From assembly GCA_036513415.1 (NCBI GenBank), contig DATBZA010000190.1, positions 30,870 to 94,869 of the forward strand: 64,000 nucleotides of DNA, read 5' to 3'. Position numbers and translations under genes: made by a program. Shown here one piece after another: positions 40,037 to 48,933 of this stretch. The DNA is from 40CM-4-68-19 sp036513415 (lineage in GTDB: Bacteria > Myxococcota > Myxococcia > Myxococcales > 40CM-4-68-19). The notes beneath the pieces were generated by a model. That model did no database searches. It was not told where the DNA came from and saw nothing but the letters and a program-made list of their open reading frames with translations. The first letter of the stretch is position 1; the number at the start of each line of letters is the position of its first letter.

Positions 40037-40066
40037 GTCATCCCCTTGATTGTCCTGTTTGTTGCA

Positions 40067-40078
40067 CAATCGCGATTG
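40067..40078. promoter_or_regulatory. 12-bp palindrome between antiporter and GGDEF-EAL operon
   Basis: CAATCGCGATTG is a perfect palindrome in the 209-bp divergent promoter region (40037-40245), 31 bp upstream of the antiporter ATG. It may be a regulator site for either direction; no regulator is known. Confidence 0.35.
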
Positions 40079-40245
40079 CGTGGGGTAAGGTAGTCTTTGG
40101 TGTTCGCGCATCCCTCGCGCAAGGACGCACCGCGGCAGCTGAGGGAAGACTCGCCCCTGAATCCGATTGCAAGGTTTCATTATTACAGTCGGGCCCGCTT
40201 CCGTCTCGTGGCGCCCGATGAAAACGCGCCGGAGCCGGACTGAGG

Positions 40246-42465
40246 ATGCATAGACGCCTCCGCCGCCAGCTCGACGAGGCCCTCGGTCAAGAACGTGAAG
40301 CTTCCCCGCACCTGCGCAAGCTGTTCCGCAAGATCGAAAAGGAATACCGCCGGGCCGACGGCGATCGCGCTTCCCTCCAGCGCGCGCTCGCGCTGGTCTC
40401 CGATTTGCTCAAGCGTCGGCCGGAAGCCGAACGGCGCCGCGGGATCTCGCCCAGGACGCGCTCGATCTCGCGACTCTTCGAGCAGGCCCCCTTCGCGGCA
40501 TTGCTCTGCGACGCGGATCGGAAGGTGACTGCCTGGAACGCCGCGGCCGAGCGGCTGTTCGGGATCCCGGAGGCGGAGGCGGTCGAACGGGAGCTCTCCA
40601 TGCTGGTGTTCCAGGACACCGGCGCGAATCGTGCCCAGGCGCGCACCGAGCTGCGCCAGGCCCTGGCCAACGGAGACACCACCCAACTGATGTGCGAGAC
40701 GCCGGCGCGGTCCGGCGAGCCGCGGATGTGCGAATGGACCGTCGTGCCGCTTCACGATCGGAAGGGCCGCGAGGTCGGAAACGCGGTGGTGGTGCAGGAG
40801 CGCGACCCGGTGGGCGATCGGTACGCGCTCGCCTGGCAAGGCGCGGGCGACGGGATCTGGGACTGGGACCTGGCCACCGATCGCCTCTGGCTGTCTCAAT
40901 CGTGGCGCGCGCTGGTCGGCGCCAAGGGCGACGGCGGCGCGCTTTCGGAATGGTTCGACCGGGTGCACCCGGCGGACCAGGAAGCGGTGCAAGGCGCCAT
41001 TCGCGCGCACCTGGACGGGCAGTCGGAGCGCTTCGAGAGCGAGCATCGGTTGCGCCATGAGGATGGAAGCTGGCGCTGGGTGCTGGCGCGCGGTCAGGCG
41101 ACGCGCGACGCTTCGGGAACGGCGCTGCGCTTCTCCGGCTCGACCATGGACGTGACCGAGCCCAAGGCGACGGCGGGCTTGCTGCGCGACGCGCTCACGG
41201 GGCTGCCGAATCGCGCTCACTTCCTGGACCTGGCGCGGCGTTCCTTCGCGCGCACCGCGCGCCGCGAAGGCGATCGCCTGGCGATCCTCTTCCTGGACGT
41301 GGACCGGTTCAAGCCGGTCACCGAACGGCTCGGCAACGCGGCAGGCGATGAGCTGCTGGTCAAGATGGGCGAGCGGCTCCAGACCTGCCTGCGCGAAGGC
41401 GATACGCTCGCGCGCCAGGGCGGGGACGATTTCAGCATCCTGCTCGATGACGTCAAGGAACTGGCCGACGCCGAGATCGTCGCCAGGCGCATCCATGACG
41501 TCACCGCGCAACCGTTCGAGGTCTCGGGAACCGAGGTCTGCGCCACGGTGAGCATCGGCGTCGCCCTGAGCGCGTCCGCCCATGCGCGGGTGGAGGACTT
41601 GCTGCTGGACGCGGACGCCGCGATGTATCGCGCCAAGGCGCAGGGACGGGCGCGCTCGGTGGTGTTCGACGCATCCCTGCGCGAGCGCGCGCCGCATCTC
41701 TTCGAGCTGGAAGGCGAGCTGCGCCATGCCCTGGTGCGCGAGGAGTTCCGCGTGCACTATCTTCCCATCGTCGACGTGGCCTCCGGCCGCATCCAAGGTC
41801 TCGAGGCCTTGATTCGCTGGGCCCATCCCACGCGGGGGCTGATCGCGCCGGAGCACTTCGTGCCCTTCGCCGAAGAGACCGGACTGATGGTGCCGATCGG
41901 CCGCTGGCTCCTGGGTCAGGCCGGCCGTGAATTCCAGAGCTGGCGCGGCGCGGCGCCGGAGCGGCTGACGCTCAGCGTGAACCTGTCCTCCCGGCAGCTC
42001 GAGCACAGCGACCTGCTGGAGAACATCGAAGGCGTCCTGAGCGAGCATAGCCTCGAGGCGCAAGATCTAATATTGGAGCTGACCGAGAACACGCTGCAGA
42101 ACAGCGAGCACGCCCCGCGGATGGCGCAGCTCCGCGACCGCGGATTGCGGTTGTCGATGGACGATTTCGGCACCGGCTCTTGCTCGCTCAACTCGCTGCT
42201 GCGATCCCAGTTCGATTGCCTGAAGATCGACCGCTCGCTGTTCACGGGCGGATCGCCGCGCGGCCAGCAGCCGGAGCTGGTGCGCACCATCCTTTCGTTG
42301 GCGCGCGACCTGGGGACGCAAGTGGTCGCCGAGGGGGTGGAGACTGCGGAGCAGTTCGGCTTCTTGCGCGAAGTGGGCTGCGCCGCCGCCCAAGGCTTCT
42401 ATTTCTCGCCTCCAGTCGACAGTGCAGGGGCCCGGTCGCTCCTGGAACGCACCGGAAGCTGGTAA
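40246..42465 (+). CDS. PAS-PAS-GGDEF-EAL cyclic-di-GMP protein
   Basis: 739 residues without TM helices. A coiled-coil start (~1-60) leads into PAS1 (~72-190), PAS2 with PAC (~195-305), GGDEF (~312-470) and EAL (~480-735). The GGDEF signature is GGDDF (~390), so synthase activity is uncertain. The EAL domain keeps its catalytic set: LEALIRW (~518), SVNLSSRQ, LELTENT, MDDFGTG (~638), LKIDRSLF, AEGVET and QGFYF, so c-di-GMP hydrolysis is expected. First gene of an operon with the KaiC-like ATPase (3-nt gap) and a hybrid kinase. Confidence 0.9.
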   Translation: MHRRLRRQLDEALGQEREASPHLRKLFRKIEKEYRRADGDRASLQRALALVSDLLKRRPEAERRRGISPRTRSISRLFEQAPFAALLCDADRKVTAWNAAAERLFGIPEAEAVERELSMLVFQDTGANRAQARTELRQALANGDTTQLMCETPARSGEPRMCEWTVVPLHDRKGREVGNAVVVQERDPVGDRYALAWQGAGDGIWDWDLATDRLWLSQSWRALVGAKGDGGALSEWFDRVHPADQEAVQGAIRAHLDGQSERFESEHRLRHEDGSWRWVLARGQATRDASGTALRFSGSTMDVTEPKATAGLLRDALTGLPNRAHFLDLARRSFARTARREGDRLAILFLDVDRFKPVTERLGNAAGDELLVKMGERLQTCLREGDTLARQGGDDFSILLDDVKELADAEIVARRIHDVTAQPFEVSGTEVCATVSIGVALSASAHARVEDLLLDADAAMYRAKAQGRARSVVFDASLRERAPHLFELEGELRHALVREEFRVHYLPIVDVASGRIQGLEALIRWAHPTRGLIAPEHFVPFAEETGLMVPIGRWLLGQAGREFQSWRGAAPERLTLSVNLSSRQLEHSDLLENIEGVLSEHSLEAQDLILELTENTLQNSEHAPRMAQLRDRGLRLSMDDFGTGSCSLNSLLRSQFDCLKIDRSLFTGGSPRGQQPELVRTILSLARDLGTQVVAEGVETAEQFGFLREVGCAAAQGFYFSPPVDSAGARSLLERTGSW

Positions 42466-42468
42466 GCA

Positions 42469-43989
42469 ATGGGCATTTCGCGGGTTTTGCCCGCTTCCTC
42501 CCTCGAAGTGTTCTACGTTGTTCCTGGTATGCAATCCGTTCCCCATGTGTCCACAGGCGTCGAAGGGCTCGACCACGTCCTTGGTGGCGGGCTACCCGCC
42601 GCGCGTTTCCATCTCATCCAGGGCGATCCCGGTTCCGGCAAGACGACCTTGGGCCTGCAGTTCCTGCTCGAAGGGCTCCGGCGCGGCGAGAAGGGGCTCT
42701 ACGTCACCCTCTCAGAGACTGGCGAGGAGCTCCGTGCCGTGGCGGACTCGCACGGCTGGGACCTGTCCGGACTGCCGATCTTCGAGCTCGCTTCGGGCGT
42801 CGAGTACCTGAGCCTCGGTGAGCAGAACACCCTCTTCGAGCCTTCCGAGATCGAGCTGGCCGAGGTGACCCGCGCATTGTTGGCCGAAGTCGAGCGGGTC
42901 AAACCGGTGAGGGTGGTGTTCGACTCGCTGTCGGAGATGCGGCTCCTGGCCCAGAGCGCGCTGCGCTACCGGCGCCAGCTCCTGGCGCTCAAGCAGCATT
43001 TCGCCGAGCGCGGGGCCACCGTGCTGATGGCCGACGATCGCACCAGCGAGACGAGCGACCTGCAGCTCCAGAGCCTGGCCCATGGGGTCATTTCGCTCGA
43101 GCAGCTTTCGCCGCTCTACGGCGCCGAGCGCCGGCGGCTGCGGGTCGTCAAGATGCGGGGCGTCGCCGTTCGGGGTGGCTACCACGACTTCCGCATCGAG
43201 CGCGGCGGCATTCGTGTGTTCGCGCGGCTGATCGCGGCGGAGCACCACCAGCCGTTTCGCGCCGAGATCGTCCCCAGCGGGGTGGCGGAGCTGGACGCGC
43301 TCCTGGGCGGCGGCCTCGATCGCGGGACCAGCGCGCTCTTCATCGGCCCCGCCGGGACCGGAAAGTCGGTGCTGGCCGCGCAGTATGCGTCGGCCGTTGC
43401 GCTCCGCGGCGAGGCCGCTTCCATCTACGCCTTCGACGAGAGCGTCCACACGCTCACGGCGCGCGCGGAAGCGCTGGGCATGCGGGTAACGGAGTTGATC
43501 GCGTCCACCCGGCTGCGCGTCCAGCAGATCGATCCGGCCGAGATGTCTCCGGGAGAGATGGTGGATCAGATCCGCGAAGAGGTGGAGGCTCGCGGCACGC
43601 GCGTCCTCGTCATCGACAGTCTGAACGGCTTCCTCGCGGCGATGCCCGAGGAGAAGTTCCTGATCGTCCAGCTTCACGAGCTGCTCTCCTACCTCCGGCA
43701 GCGCGGCGTGCTCACCATCCTGACGCTGGCGCAAGCCGGGATGATCGGACCGATGAGCTCGCCGGTCGACGTGAGCTTCCTCGCCGACACCGTGGTGCTG
43801 CTGCGCTTTTTCGAGGCGCAGGGTGAAGTGCGCAAGGCCATCTCGGTGCTCAAGCGGCGGCTGGGAAGGCACGCCATGGACATTCGCGAGCTCGGCATGG
43901 ATGCGAAGGGCGTGCACGTGGGAGCGCGCCTCTCCAACATGCAGGGCGTGCTCACCGGGATCCCGCGCATCCTGCCCGGTGTCGAGTGA
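42469..43989 (+). CDS. KaiC-like double-domain ATPase
   Basis: 506 residues from ATG 42469; ATG 42529 is an alternative start that begins right before the family start STGVEGLDHVLGGGLP. Two RecA/KaiC domains: CI with Walker A GDPGSGKT (~52-59) and LYVTLSETGEEL, CII with GPAGTGKS (~293-300), SIYAFDESVHTL and VLVIDSLNG (Walker B). No kaiA or kaiB gene is present. Outside cyanobacteria, KaiC homologues sit with PAS proteins and histidine kinases in stress or energy sensing. It should form hexamers and pass a signal to the kinase encoded next, whose GTG overlaps its stop. Confidence 0.88.
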   Translation: MGISRVLPASSLEVFYVVPGMQSVPHVSTGVEGLDHVLGGGLPAARFHLIQGDPGSGKTTLGLQFLLEGLRRGEKGLYVTLSETGEELRAVADSHGWDLSGLPIFELASGVEYLSLGEQNTLFEPSEIELAEVTRALLAEVERVKPVRVVFDSLSEMRLLAQSALRYRRQLLALKQHFAERGATVLMADDRTSETSDLQLQSLAHGVISLEQLSPLYGAERRRLRVVKMRGVAVRGGYHDFRIERGGIRVFARLIAAEHHQPFRAEIVPSGVAELDALLGGGLDRGTSALFIGPAGTGKSVLAAQYASAVALRGEAASIYAFDESVHTLTARAEALGMRVTELIASTRLRVQQIDPAEMSPGEMVDQIREEVEARGTRVLVIDSLNGFLAAMPEEKFLIVQLHELLSYLRQRGVLTILTLAQAGMIGPMSSPVDVSFLADTVVLLRFFEAQGEVRKAISVLKRRLGRHAMDIRELGMDAKGVHVGARLSNMQGVLTGIPRILPGVE

Positions 43990-45497
43990 TCGGCGAGCGC
44001 ATCCTGGTTCTCGCGCCGGTGGGCCGGGACGGCCAACTCGCGGAGCGCGCCCTCCGCGCCGGCGGGCTCGAGGCGTTGGCGTGCGTTGACGTTGCGCAGC
44101 TCTGCGAACGGATCACCGAGGGCGCCGGCGCGGCAGTGCTCACCGAGGAAGCGCTCTTTCCCGCGGCGGCGACGCGACTCTCCGAGGAGCTCGGGAGGCA
44201 GCCTCCCTGGTCGGACCTTCCGCTGATCATCTTCGGCAGCCGCGAGACTTCGGGAGAGCACGCAGCCAACGTGACGCTGCTCGACCGTCCCGCCCGGGTG
44301 CGCACGCTCATGAGCGCGGTGCGTGCGGCGCTCCGCGCGCGGCGCCGCCAGTACCAGGTCCGGGACCTGCTCACGGCCCTGGAGAGCTCGGTCCGCGACC
44401 GCGACCAGTTCCTCGCCATGCTGGGACATGAGCTGCGCAACCCGCTGGCCGCGATCCTGACCGCCGCGGAGCTGATCGACCGGCAAGCCGGCGACAGGTT
44501 CAGCCGCGAACGCGCGGTAGTGAGCCGGCAGCTCCGCCATCTCTCCCGGCTGGTGGACGATCTGCTGGACGTATCGCGGGTGACCCGCGGCAAGATCGCC
44601 CTGCATGAGGAATCGATCGACCTCCGTGCCGTGGTGCACCGCGCGATCCAGGGGTTCGAAAGGGCTGGGCAGATCCAGGGCGTGCAGATCGTCGACGCGC
44701 TGGGCGAAGGAGTGGTGATGGTGCGCGGCGACCTGCTGCGCTTGGAGCAGATCGTCGCGAATCTCCTCTCCAATGCCGTGAAGTACACCAACGCGGGCGG
44801 ACGGATCGAGGTGAGCCTCGAGGCTGGAGCCGGCCAGGCGGTGCTGCGGGTGAAGGATTCCGGCGTGGGGATCAGCGCGGAGATGCTGCCGCGGGTCTTC
44901 GAGTTGTTCGTTCAAGCACCCGGCGCGCTCGACCGTGCTCCGGGTGGAATGGGCATCGGGCTCACGCTCGTCCAGCGGCTCGTCGAGCTCCACGGAGGCC
45001 GGGTGGAGGCGGCCAGCGCCGGCCTCGGAAAAGGGAGCGAGTTCGTCGTCCGCCTCCCGATGGCGGAGCCGAGCGATTCGCCGGCGCCGACGAAGGCGGC
45101 GCTGGAGACGAACGGTGGGCCGCGGGCGCTGCACGTCGTGCTCGCCGAGGACAATCCCGACGCCCGGGACCTGCTGCAGATGGCCCTCGAGCAGATGGGT
45201 CACCGCGTCGATCCCTGCCCTGACGGGCGCACTGCCATCGAGCGGGCGCTGGCTGGACGGCCGGACGCCATGCTGATCGACCTGGGGTTGCCCGGCAACG
45301 ATGGCTTTCAAGTGGCGCGGGCGGTCCGCGCGGCGCTGGGAGCGAGCGTCCGGCTCGTCGCCCTCACGGGCTACGGACAGCCTGGCGATCGCGAGCGGGC
45401 GCTAGCCGCCGGATACGACGCGTTCCTGGTGAAGCCCGCGGACCTGTCTGCGGTCGACCGCGCGCTGCGGGAGGCAGCGGGCGCGCAAGCGAGGTAA
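43986..45497 (+). CDS. Hybrid histidine kinase with N-terminal pseudo-receiver and C-terminal receiver
   Basis: GTG 43986 overlaps the kaiC-like stop as GTGA; 503 residues. Residues ~1-115 fold like a receiver but lack the usual acidic pair and phospho-Asp. HisKA has H-box GHELRNPLAAI (His148), then HATPase with NLLSNAVKYTNAGG, DSGVGIS and GMGIGLTLV. The receiver (~384-500) has acidic EDN and phospho-Asp near 432 (LIDLGLPG) plus Lys in LVKPAD. It probably closes a phosphorelay inside one protein; output protein unknown. Confidence 0.92.
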   Translation: MIGERILVLAPVGRDGQLAERALRAGGLEALACVDVAQLCERITEGAGAAVLTEEALFPAAATRLSEELGRQPPWSDLPLIIFGSRETSGEHAANVTLLDRPARVRTLMSAVRAALRARRRQYQVRDLLTALESSVRDRDQFLAMLGHELRNPLAAILTAAELIDRQAGDRFSRERAVVSRQLRHLSRLVDDLLDVSRVTRGKIALHEESIDLRAVVHRAIQGFERAGQIQGVQIVDALGEGVVMVRGDLLRLEQIVANLLSNAVKYTNAGGRIEVSLEAGAGQAVLRVKDSGVGISAEMLPRVFELFVQAPGALDRAPGGMGIGLTLVQRLVELHGGRVEAASAGLGKGSEFVVRLPMAEPSDSPAPTKAALETNGGPRALHVVLAEDNPDARDLLQMALEQMGHRVDPCPDGRTAIERALAGRPDAMLIDLGLPGNDGFQVARAVRAALGASVRLVALTGYGQPGDRERALAAGYDAFLVKPADLSAVDRALREAAGAQAR

Positions 45498-45634
45498 GAT
45501 GCGGGGAGAGGTGGGTCCGACCCCCCCGGGTGTCCTGAGGGAGACTTCGCAGGTCAGGGCCACTGGGCGCGGGGGCCGGGGCGGCATAAGTCACCTACCA
45601 GACTACGGCGCCATTTTGCGCCGGGGAGTGCAAG
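45498..45634 (+). promoter_or_regulatory. 5' leader of cold-shock gene with hairpin next to the ribosome site
   Basis: CGGCGC (45606-45611) and GCGCCG (45618-45623) form a perfect 6-bp stem with the loop CATTTT. The final G of the stem is the first base of the GGGGAG ribosome site (45623-45628), so pairing could mask it. Cold-shock mRNAs often have structured leaders that control translation. No classic cold-box sequence is recognised. Confidence 0.5.
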
Positions 45635-45841
45635 ATGCCGAGCGGCACGGTGAAGTGGTTCAACGATGCAAAGGGCTTTGGGTTCATCACGCCGGACGCC
45701 GGCGGCAAGGACGTGTTCGTCCACCATACCGCCATCCAGTCCGAGGGGTTTCGCAGCCTGGCCGAGGGCCAGAAGGTGGAGTACGACGTGCAGGACGGGC
45801 CCAAGGGCCCGCAGGCGGCCAACGTCCGCAAGGTCGGTTGA
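45635..45841 (+). CDS. Cold-shock domain protein (CspA family)
   Basis: 68 residues, the standard size, one OB fold. RNP1 is KGFGFI (residues 13-18) and RNP2 is VFVHH (27-31), the aromatic nucleic-acid-binding face; start MPSGTVKWFNDAKGFGF is textbook. It binds single-stranded RNA/DNA as a chaperone. Follows the hybrid kinase by 137 bp but with its own leader, so probably independent. Confidence 0.97.
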   Translation: MPSGTVKWFNDAKGFGFITPDAGGKDVFVHHTAIQSEGFRSLAEGQKVEYDVQDGPKGPQAANVRKVG

Positions 45842-45926
45842 CCCGAGCGCATCGGCGCCGACCCCGGCGTGCAGAACGGACCCAGGCGAGGGCCGCCTGC
45901 GCCGGCGTCGCGCCATGCCGATCCAC

Positions 45927-46517
45927 TCAGCGTAGAAAGGGCAGCCCGGCGCGGAGGGCCGCTTCCCATTCCGGCTGCTGCTGCGCCGCCGCGATGGGAA
46001 TGGGCGGCGCCGGATTCCTGGGCGCTTCTCGCAGCCTGGATTGCCACCAACCCACGTCGTGCCAGGCGCCCAGCTTGAAGCCCACGGCTGGGTAGGTCGC
46101 GATCCGGCGGAACCCCAGGGCCTCGTGCAGGGCTACGCTCGCGGCATTGGGCTGCGTGATGCCGGCATGCGCGGCGACGAATCCCTGCAACCGGAGCAGG
46201 GCGAACAAGGACTCGTAGAGGGCGCGGCCGACGCCGCCGCTTCGCCGATCCTCGCGCACGTAGACGGCGACGTCCACCGACCACTGGTAGGCGGCCCGGT
46301 CGCGGTGCTTGGAAGCGTAGGCGTATCCCCACACACCGTCCGTCCCAGCGCAGACCAACCAGGGCGCGTACGAACCCAACGTCACGATGCGCTGTGACAT
46401 GTCGCTCCCGCTGGGTGGCTCCAGCTCGAAAGAGACGGCGGTCCGCTCGACCCACGGGCGGTAGATGGCGGCGATCTCGTCCGCATCCGACTCACGCGCG
46501 ATGCGTATGCTGGCCAT
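45927..46517 (-). CDS. GNAT acetyltransferase, phosphinothricin acetyltransferase-like
   Basis: 196 residues. IRIARESDADEIAAIYRPWVERTAVSFE at the N-terminus, WGYAYASKHRDRAAYQWSVDVAVYV, RRSGGVGRALYESL (acetyl-CoA loop R-x-x-G-x-G/A) and GITQPNAASVALHEALGFR are the marks of the Pat/Bar-YncA group. It may acetylate glutamate analogues or amino-acid derivatives; the substrate is not certain. A ~25-residue Ala/Pro tail is added. Convergent with the cold-shock gene. Confidence 0.88.
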   Translation of the reverse strand: MASIRIARESDADEIAAIYRPWVERTAVSFELEPPSGSDMSQRIVTLGSYAPWLVCAGTDGVWGYAYASKHRDRAAYQWSVDVAVYVREDRRSGGVGRALYESLFALLRLQGFVAAHAGITQPNAASVALHEALGFRRIATYPAVGFKLGAWHDVGWWQSRLREAPRNPAPPIPIAAAQQQPEWEAALRAGLPFLR

Positions 46518-46532
46518 CTCACTCCTCCGACC

Positions 46533-47246
46533 TCAGCCCGGCCGGGTCCGGGCTGCTGGGTTGCTCAGCCATTGGCGGGCAGGGAGCGAGGAAATACCGA
46601 ACTTCTCCAGTCCGGGGAAGACGACTCCCTCGAGCGTGCCGACGAAGATCGATCTCTTGAGCGAATGCGGAAGCACGCCGTGGCGCAGGAGCTCACGGCT
46701 TTCCCGATCCTCGCCCGCAGCGGCGAAGAGCCCCTCGTTGACCGTGCCCGCGAGCATTGCCGGGATCCAGGGCGAGAGAAAAGAGACGTCGGAGATCGAT
46801 GCCTCCCTCGCCAGGTGTGCCCAGCCGATGCGTCCGTGCACGACCTCGTCCCTGGCGATCTCCCGAAGGACGCTCTCGACCCGTGGCTCCACCTGCTCCG
46901 CCAGGAGCGTGGTCAGGGTCGCCACGCTCTCCGTCTCGGTGATGCAACACGATGCGACGACTTCGTAGAGGACGGCTGCGCGCGGGGGGAGGCTTCTGGG
47001 CGCGATCGCGGCGTCTTCCGCGGCAGCGCCGATCGGCTGGCCGTACACCGCGGAGAGATCGGCGCACAGGGCCGCGTGCCGGTGCTCGTCCTCGACCGCC
47101 TGCCGCAAGAGCGCGGGAACCGGCGAGTCGGCGTCGAACGCGGCGATGGCTGCCGCCAACCGGGCGAATCTGCGCGCCGCCTCGCGCTCGACCCGCGTAC
47201 GGAATGCCCATGCCTCTCCGGCCTTGCGGCGCAGTTCCTCCTTCAC
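46533..47246 (-). CDS. Ferritin-like domain protein
   Basis: 237 residues, all helical. Two di-iron type motifs are visible, EDEHRHA (~52-58) and EIARDEVVHG (~135-144), each E-x-x-H, in a four-helix bundle layout. It may bind iron or other metals for storage, oxidation or peroxide defence. It overlaps the stop of a small lipoprotein gene by four bases, so the pair is coupled. Exact family not identified. Confidence 0.75.
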   Translation of the reverse strand: MKEELRRKAGEAWAFRTRVEREAARRFARLAAAIAAFDADSPVPALLRQAVEDEHRHAALCADLSAVYGQPIGAAAEDAAIAPRSLPPRAAVLYEVVASCCITETESVATLTTLLAEQVEPRVESVLREIARDEVVHGRIGWAHLAREASISDVSFLSPWIPAMLAGTVNEGLFAAAGEDRESRELLRHGVLPHSLKRSIFVGTLEGVVFPGLEKFGISSLPARQWLSNPAARTRPG

Positions 47247-47464
47247 CAGCCCACGACTCCGCCGCCGCCTGCGTCGGGCGCCACTCCGCCGTCCGAACCC
47301 TGCGCGGTCCTCGCCGTCCCGGCGTCAGAAGCCACTCCCTCCCCTCCACCCTCACCCTTGGCGAGCGTCGTCTGCCGGCTGCCGGCATGGGTCAAACAAC
47401 CTGAGGTCGCCCCCATCACCGCGCCGCCCACAACGAGCACCTGGAAGAGCTTCCTGAAGAGCAT
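47243..47464 (-). CDS. Small lipoprotein upstream of ferritin-like gene
   Basis: ATG 47464; 73 residues. Signal with lipobox ATSGC (Cys at ~23), then a short Gly/Ala/Asp/Ser low-complexity chain. It is likely an envelope lipoprotein with no folded domain. Its stop overlaps the ferritin-like ATG (ATGA). Function unknown. Confidence 0.65.
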   Translation of the reverse strand: MLFRKLFQVLVVGGAVMGATSGCLTHAGSRQTTLAKGEGGGEGVASDAGTARTAQGSDGGVAPDAGGGGVVGW

Positions 47465-47706
47465 GGTCCACTCCGGTCGTGAGCGGCGGAAGATAAGCCA
47501 GGAATCGCGGGAGCGCACTGAGAACTCAGGTCGGGCGATGAGTTGCCGGCGCGGCGGATCGAGCCCGATCCCTCGAAGGCAAAGGCCGGGTCGAGGCTGG
47601 CGAACAGCAGAGGGTGCAGCTCGCCGAGGCGGACACGGGGCAGGGGCATGGATGAATCGATATTTTGACGCAAGTGCGTCGCGCGCGGTAGAGCCGCGCT
47701 GCATCC

Positions 47707-48921
47707 GTGCGGACCTTTCCAGAGCCCGGCCAGAAACCGACCTCCCCGGCGCCACTCGCCGGTTTCGCGACGCACCCGCTGGTCCTCGCCAGCGCCTGGG
47801 TCGCCTGCGTCCTCGTGCTCCATGCGATCGTCGCCGCCGTCCAGTACCCGCTTCGCGATGCGGACTCGACGCTGTACGAGAGCATCTCCGAGCAGCTGAG
47901 CCGGCGGCCAGTCCGGGAATGGATCGCGCCGTTCTTTCCTCCAGGCCGCTTCAAGGAGGGCCTTTTCCTCGAGCACCCGGCTGCGTTCTTCTGGCCCGCG
48001 GCGGCGCTGGGCAAGCTCGGATTCGCGCGCGGCGCGCTCCTGGCCAACTTCCTCTACTTCCTCGGCTCGCTCTATCTGCTGTTCCGGCTCGCTGCGGCCC
48101 TCGCCGATCGCGCCGTCGGCTGGGCCGCCGTGGGCTCCTACCTCTTCTCGCCGCTCGGGATCCAATACCTGCTTCGCGCCAACCACGAGGTTCCCTGGGG
48201 TCTCGCTTATCTGGGCGGATTCTGGTGCTTGCACGAGATGCCGCGCAGCAGGTGGTTCGGGCTGGGCTTCGCGCTCTTCGGCCTCTTCGCCTTCGCCATG
48301 AAAGGCATCCTGGGCCTGTCCTTCTGGCCGGTGATGATCGCCTGGTGGGTGATCGTGTCCCGGCGCCGGAAGGACGCGGCATGGTTTGCGCTGAGCGCCG
48401 TCTTGATCGCGCTGTTTTCCGCGCTGTACGAGCTCGCGTACCGCCGAGTCACCGGCCAGGGCTTCTTCGCCGGATACCTCGGCACACAGGTCGGCTACGT
48501 CGCCTTCTACGAGCAGCGTCCGGTCTGGGGAAAGCTCGTCAACCCGTTCTACTATCTCGCGCACCTGCTCTGGCTCTCCTTTCCGGGGTCAGTCCTGTCA
48601 ACCTGGGGGATCTGGCGCTCGCGACGGCGCGCGGAGCCGTTTACCGCCGCCCAATGGCTGGCGGTGGCCGGCAGCGGAGGGATCGTGGCGCTGCTCTCGC
48701 TGATGACGCGCAGGGCGCCGCGCTACATCTTTCCCGCGTACGCGCTGGTGCACGTTCCCGGTGCGGAGTCCCTGCTGCGGCACCTGCCGCGGTTGCGTGG
48801 ATTCCTGGAGCGTCGGGCGGCCCGGTTGCCCTATCTGGTGATGGCGTCGTTGCTGGTCGTCCTGCCCCTGCGGATCGCGGCCGACCAGCGGTTCTATCGC
48901 TTCATCCGCTTCATCGAGTGA
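47707..48921 (+). CDS. Integral membrane glycosyltransferase, GT-C/PMT (GT39-like) fold
   Basis: 404 residues, about ten TM segments. The N-terminal loop RDADSTLYESISEQL has the acidic residue typical of the first periplasmic loop of GT-C enzymes (D-x-D/E region), and FLEHPAAFFWPAAALGKLGF resembles the ArnT/PMT 'HPP' helix. It probably moves a sugar from a polyprenyl-phosphate donor in the periplasm. It faces an O-antigen-ligase-like gene, so a role in surface glycans is likely. Confidence 0.7.
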   Translation: MRTFPEPGQKPTSPAPLAGFATHPLVLASAWVACVLVLHAIVAAVQYPLRDADSTLYESISEQLSRRPVREWIAPFFPPGRFKEGLFLEHPAAFFWPAAALGKLGFARGALLANFLYFLGSLYLLFRLAAALADRAVGWAAVGSYLFSPLGIQYLLRANHEVPWGLAYLGGFWCLHEMPRSRWFGLGFALFGLFAFAMKGILGLSFWPVMIAWWVIVSRRRKDAAWFALSAVLIALFSALYELAYRRVTGQGFFAGYLGTQVGYVAFYEQRPVWGKLVNPFYYLAHLLWLSFPGSVLSTWGIWRSRRRAEPFTAAQWLAVAGSGGIVALLSLMTRRAPRYIFPAYALVHVPGAESLLRHLPRLRGFLERRAARLPYLVMASLLVVLPLRIAADQRFYRFIRFIE

Positions 48922-48933
48922 CGGAGAGGCCGT

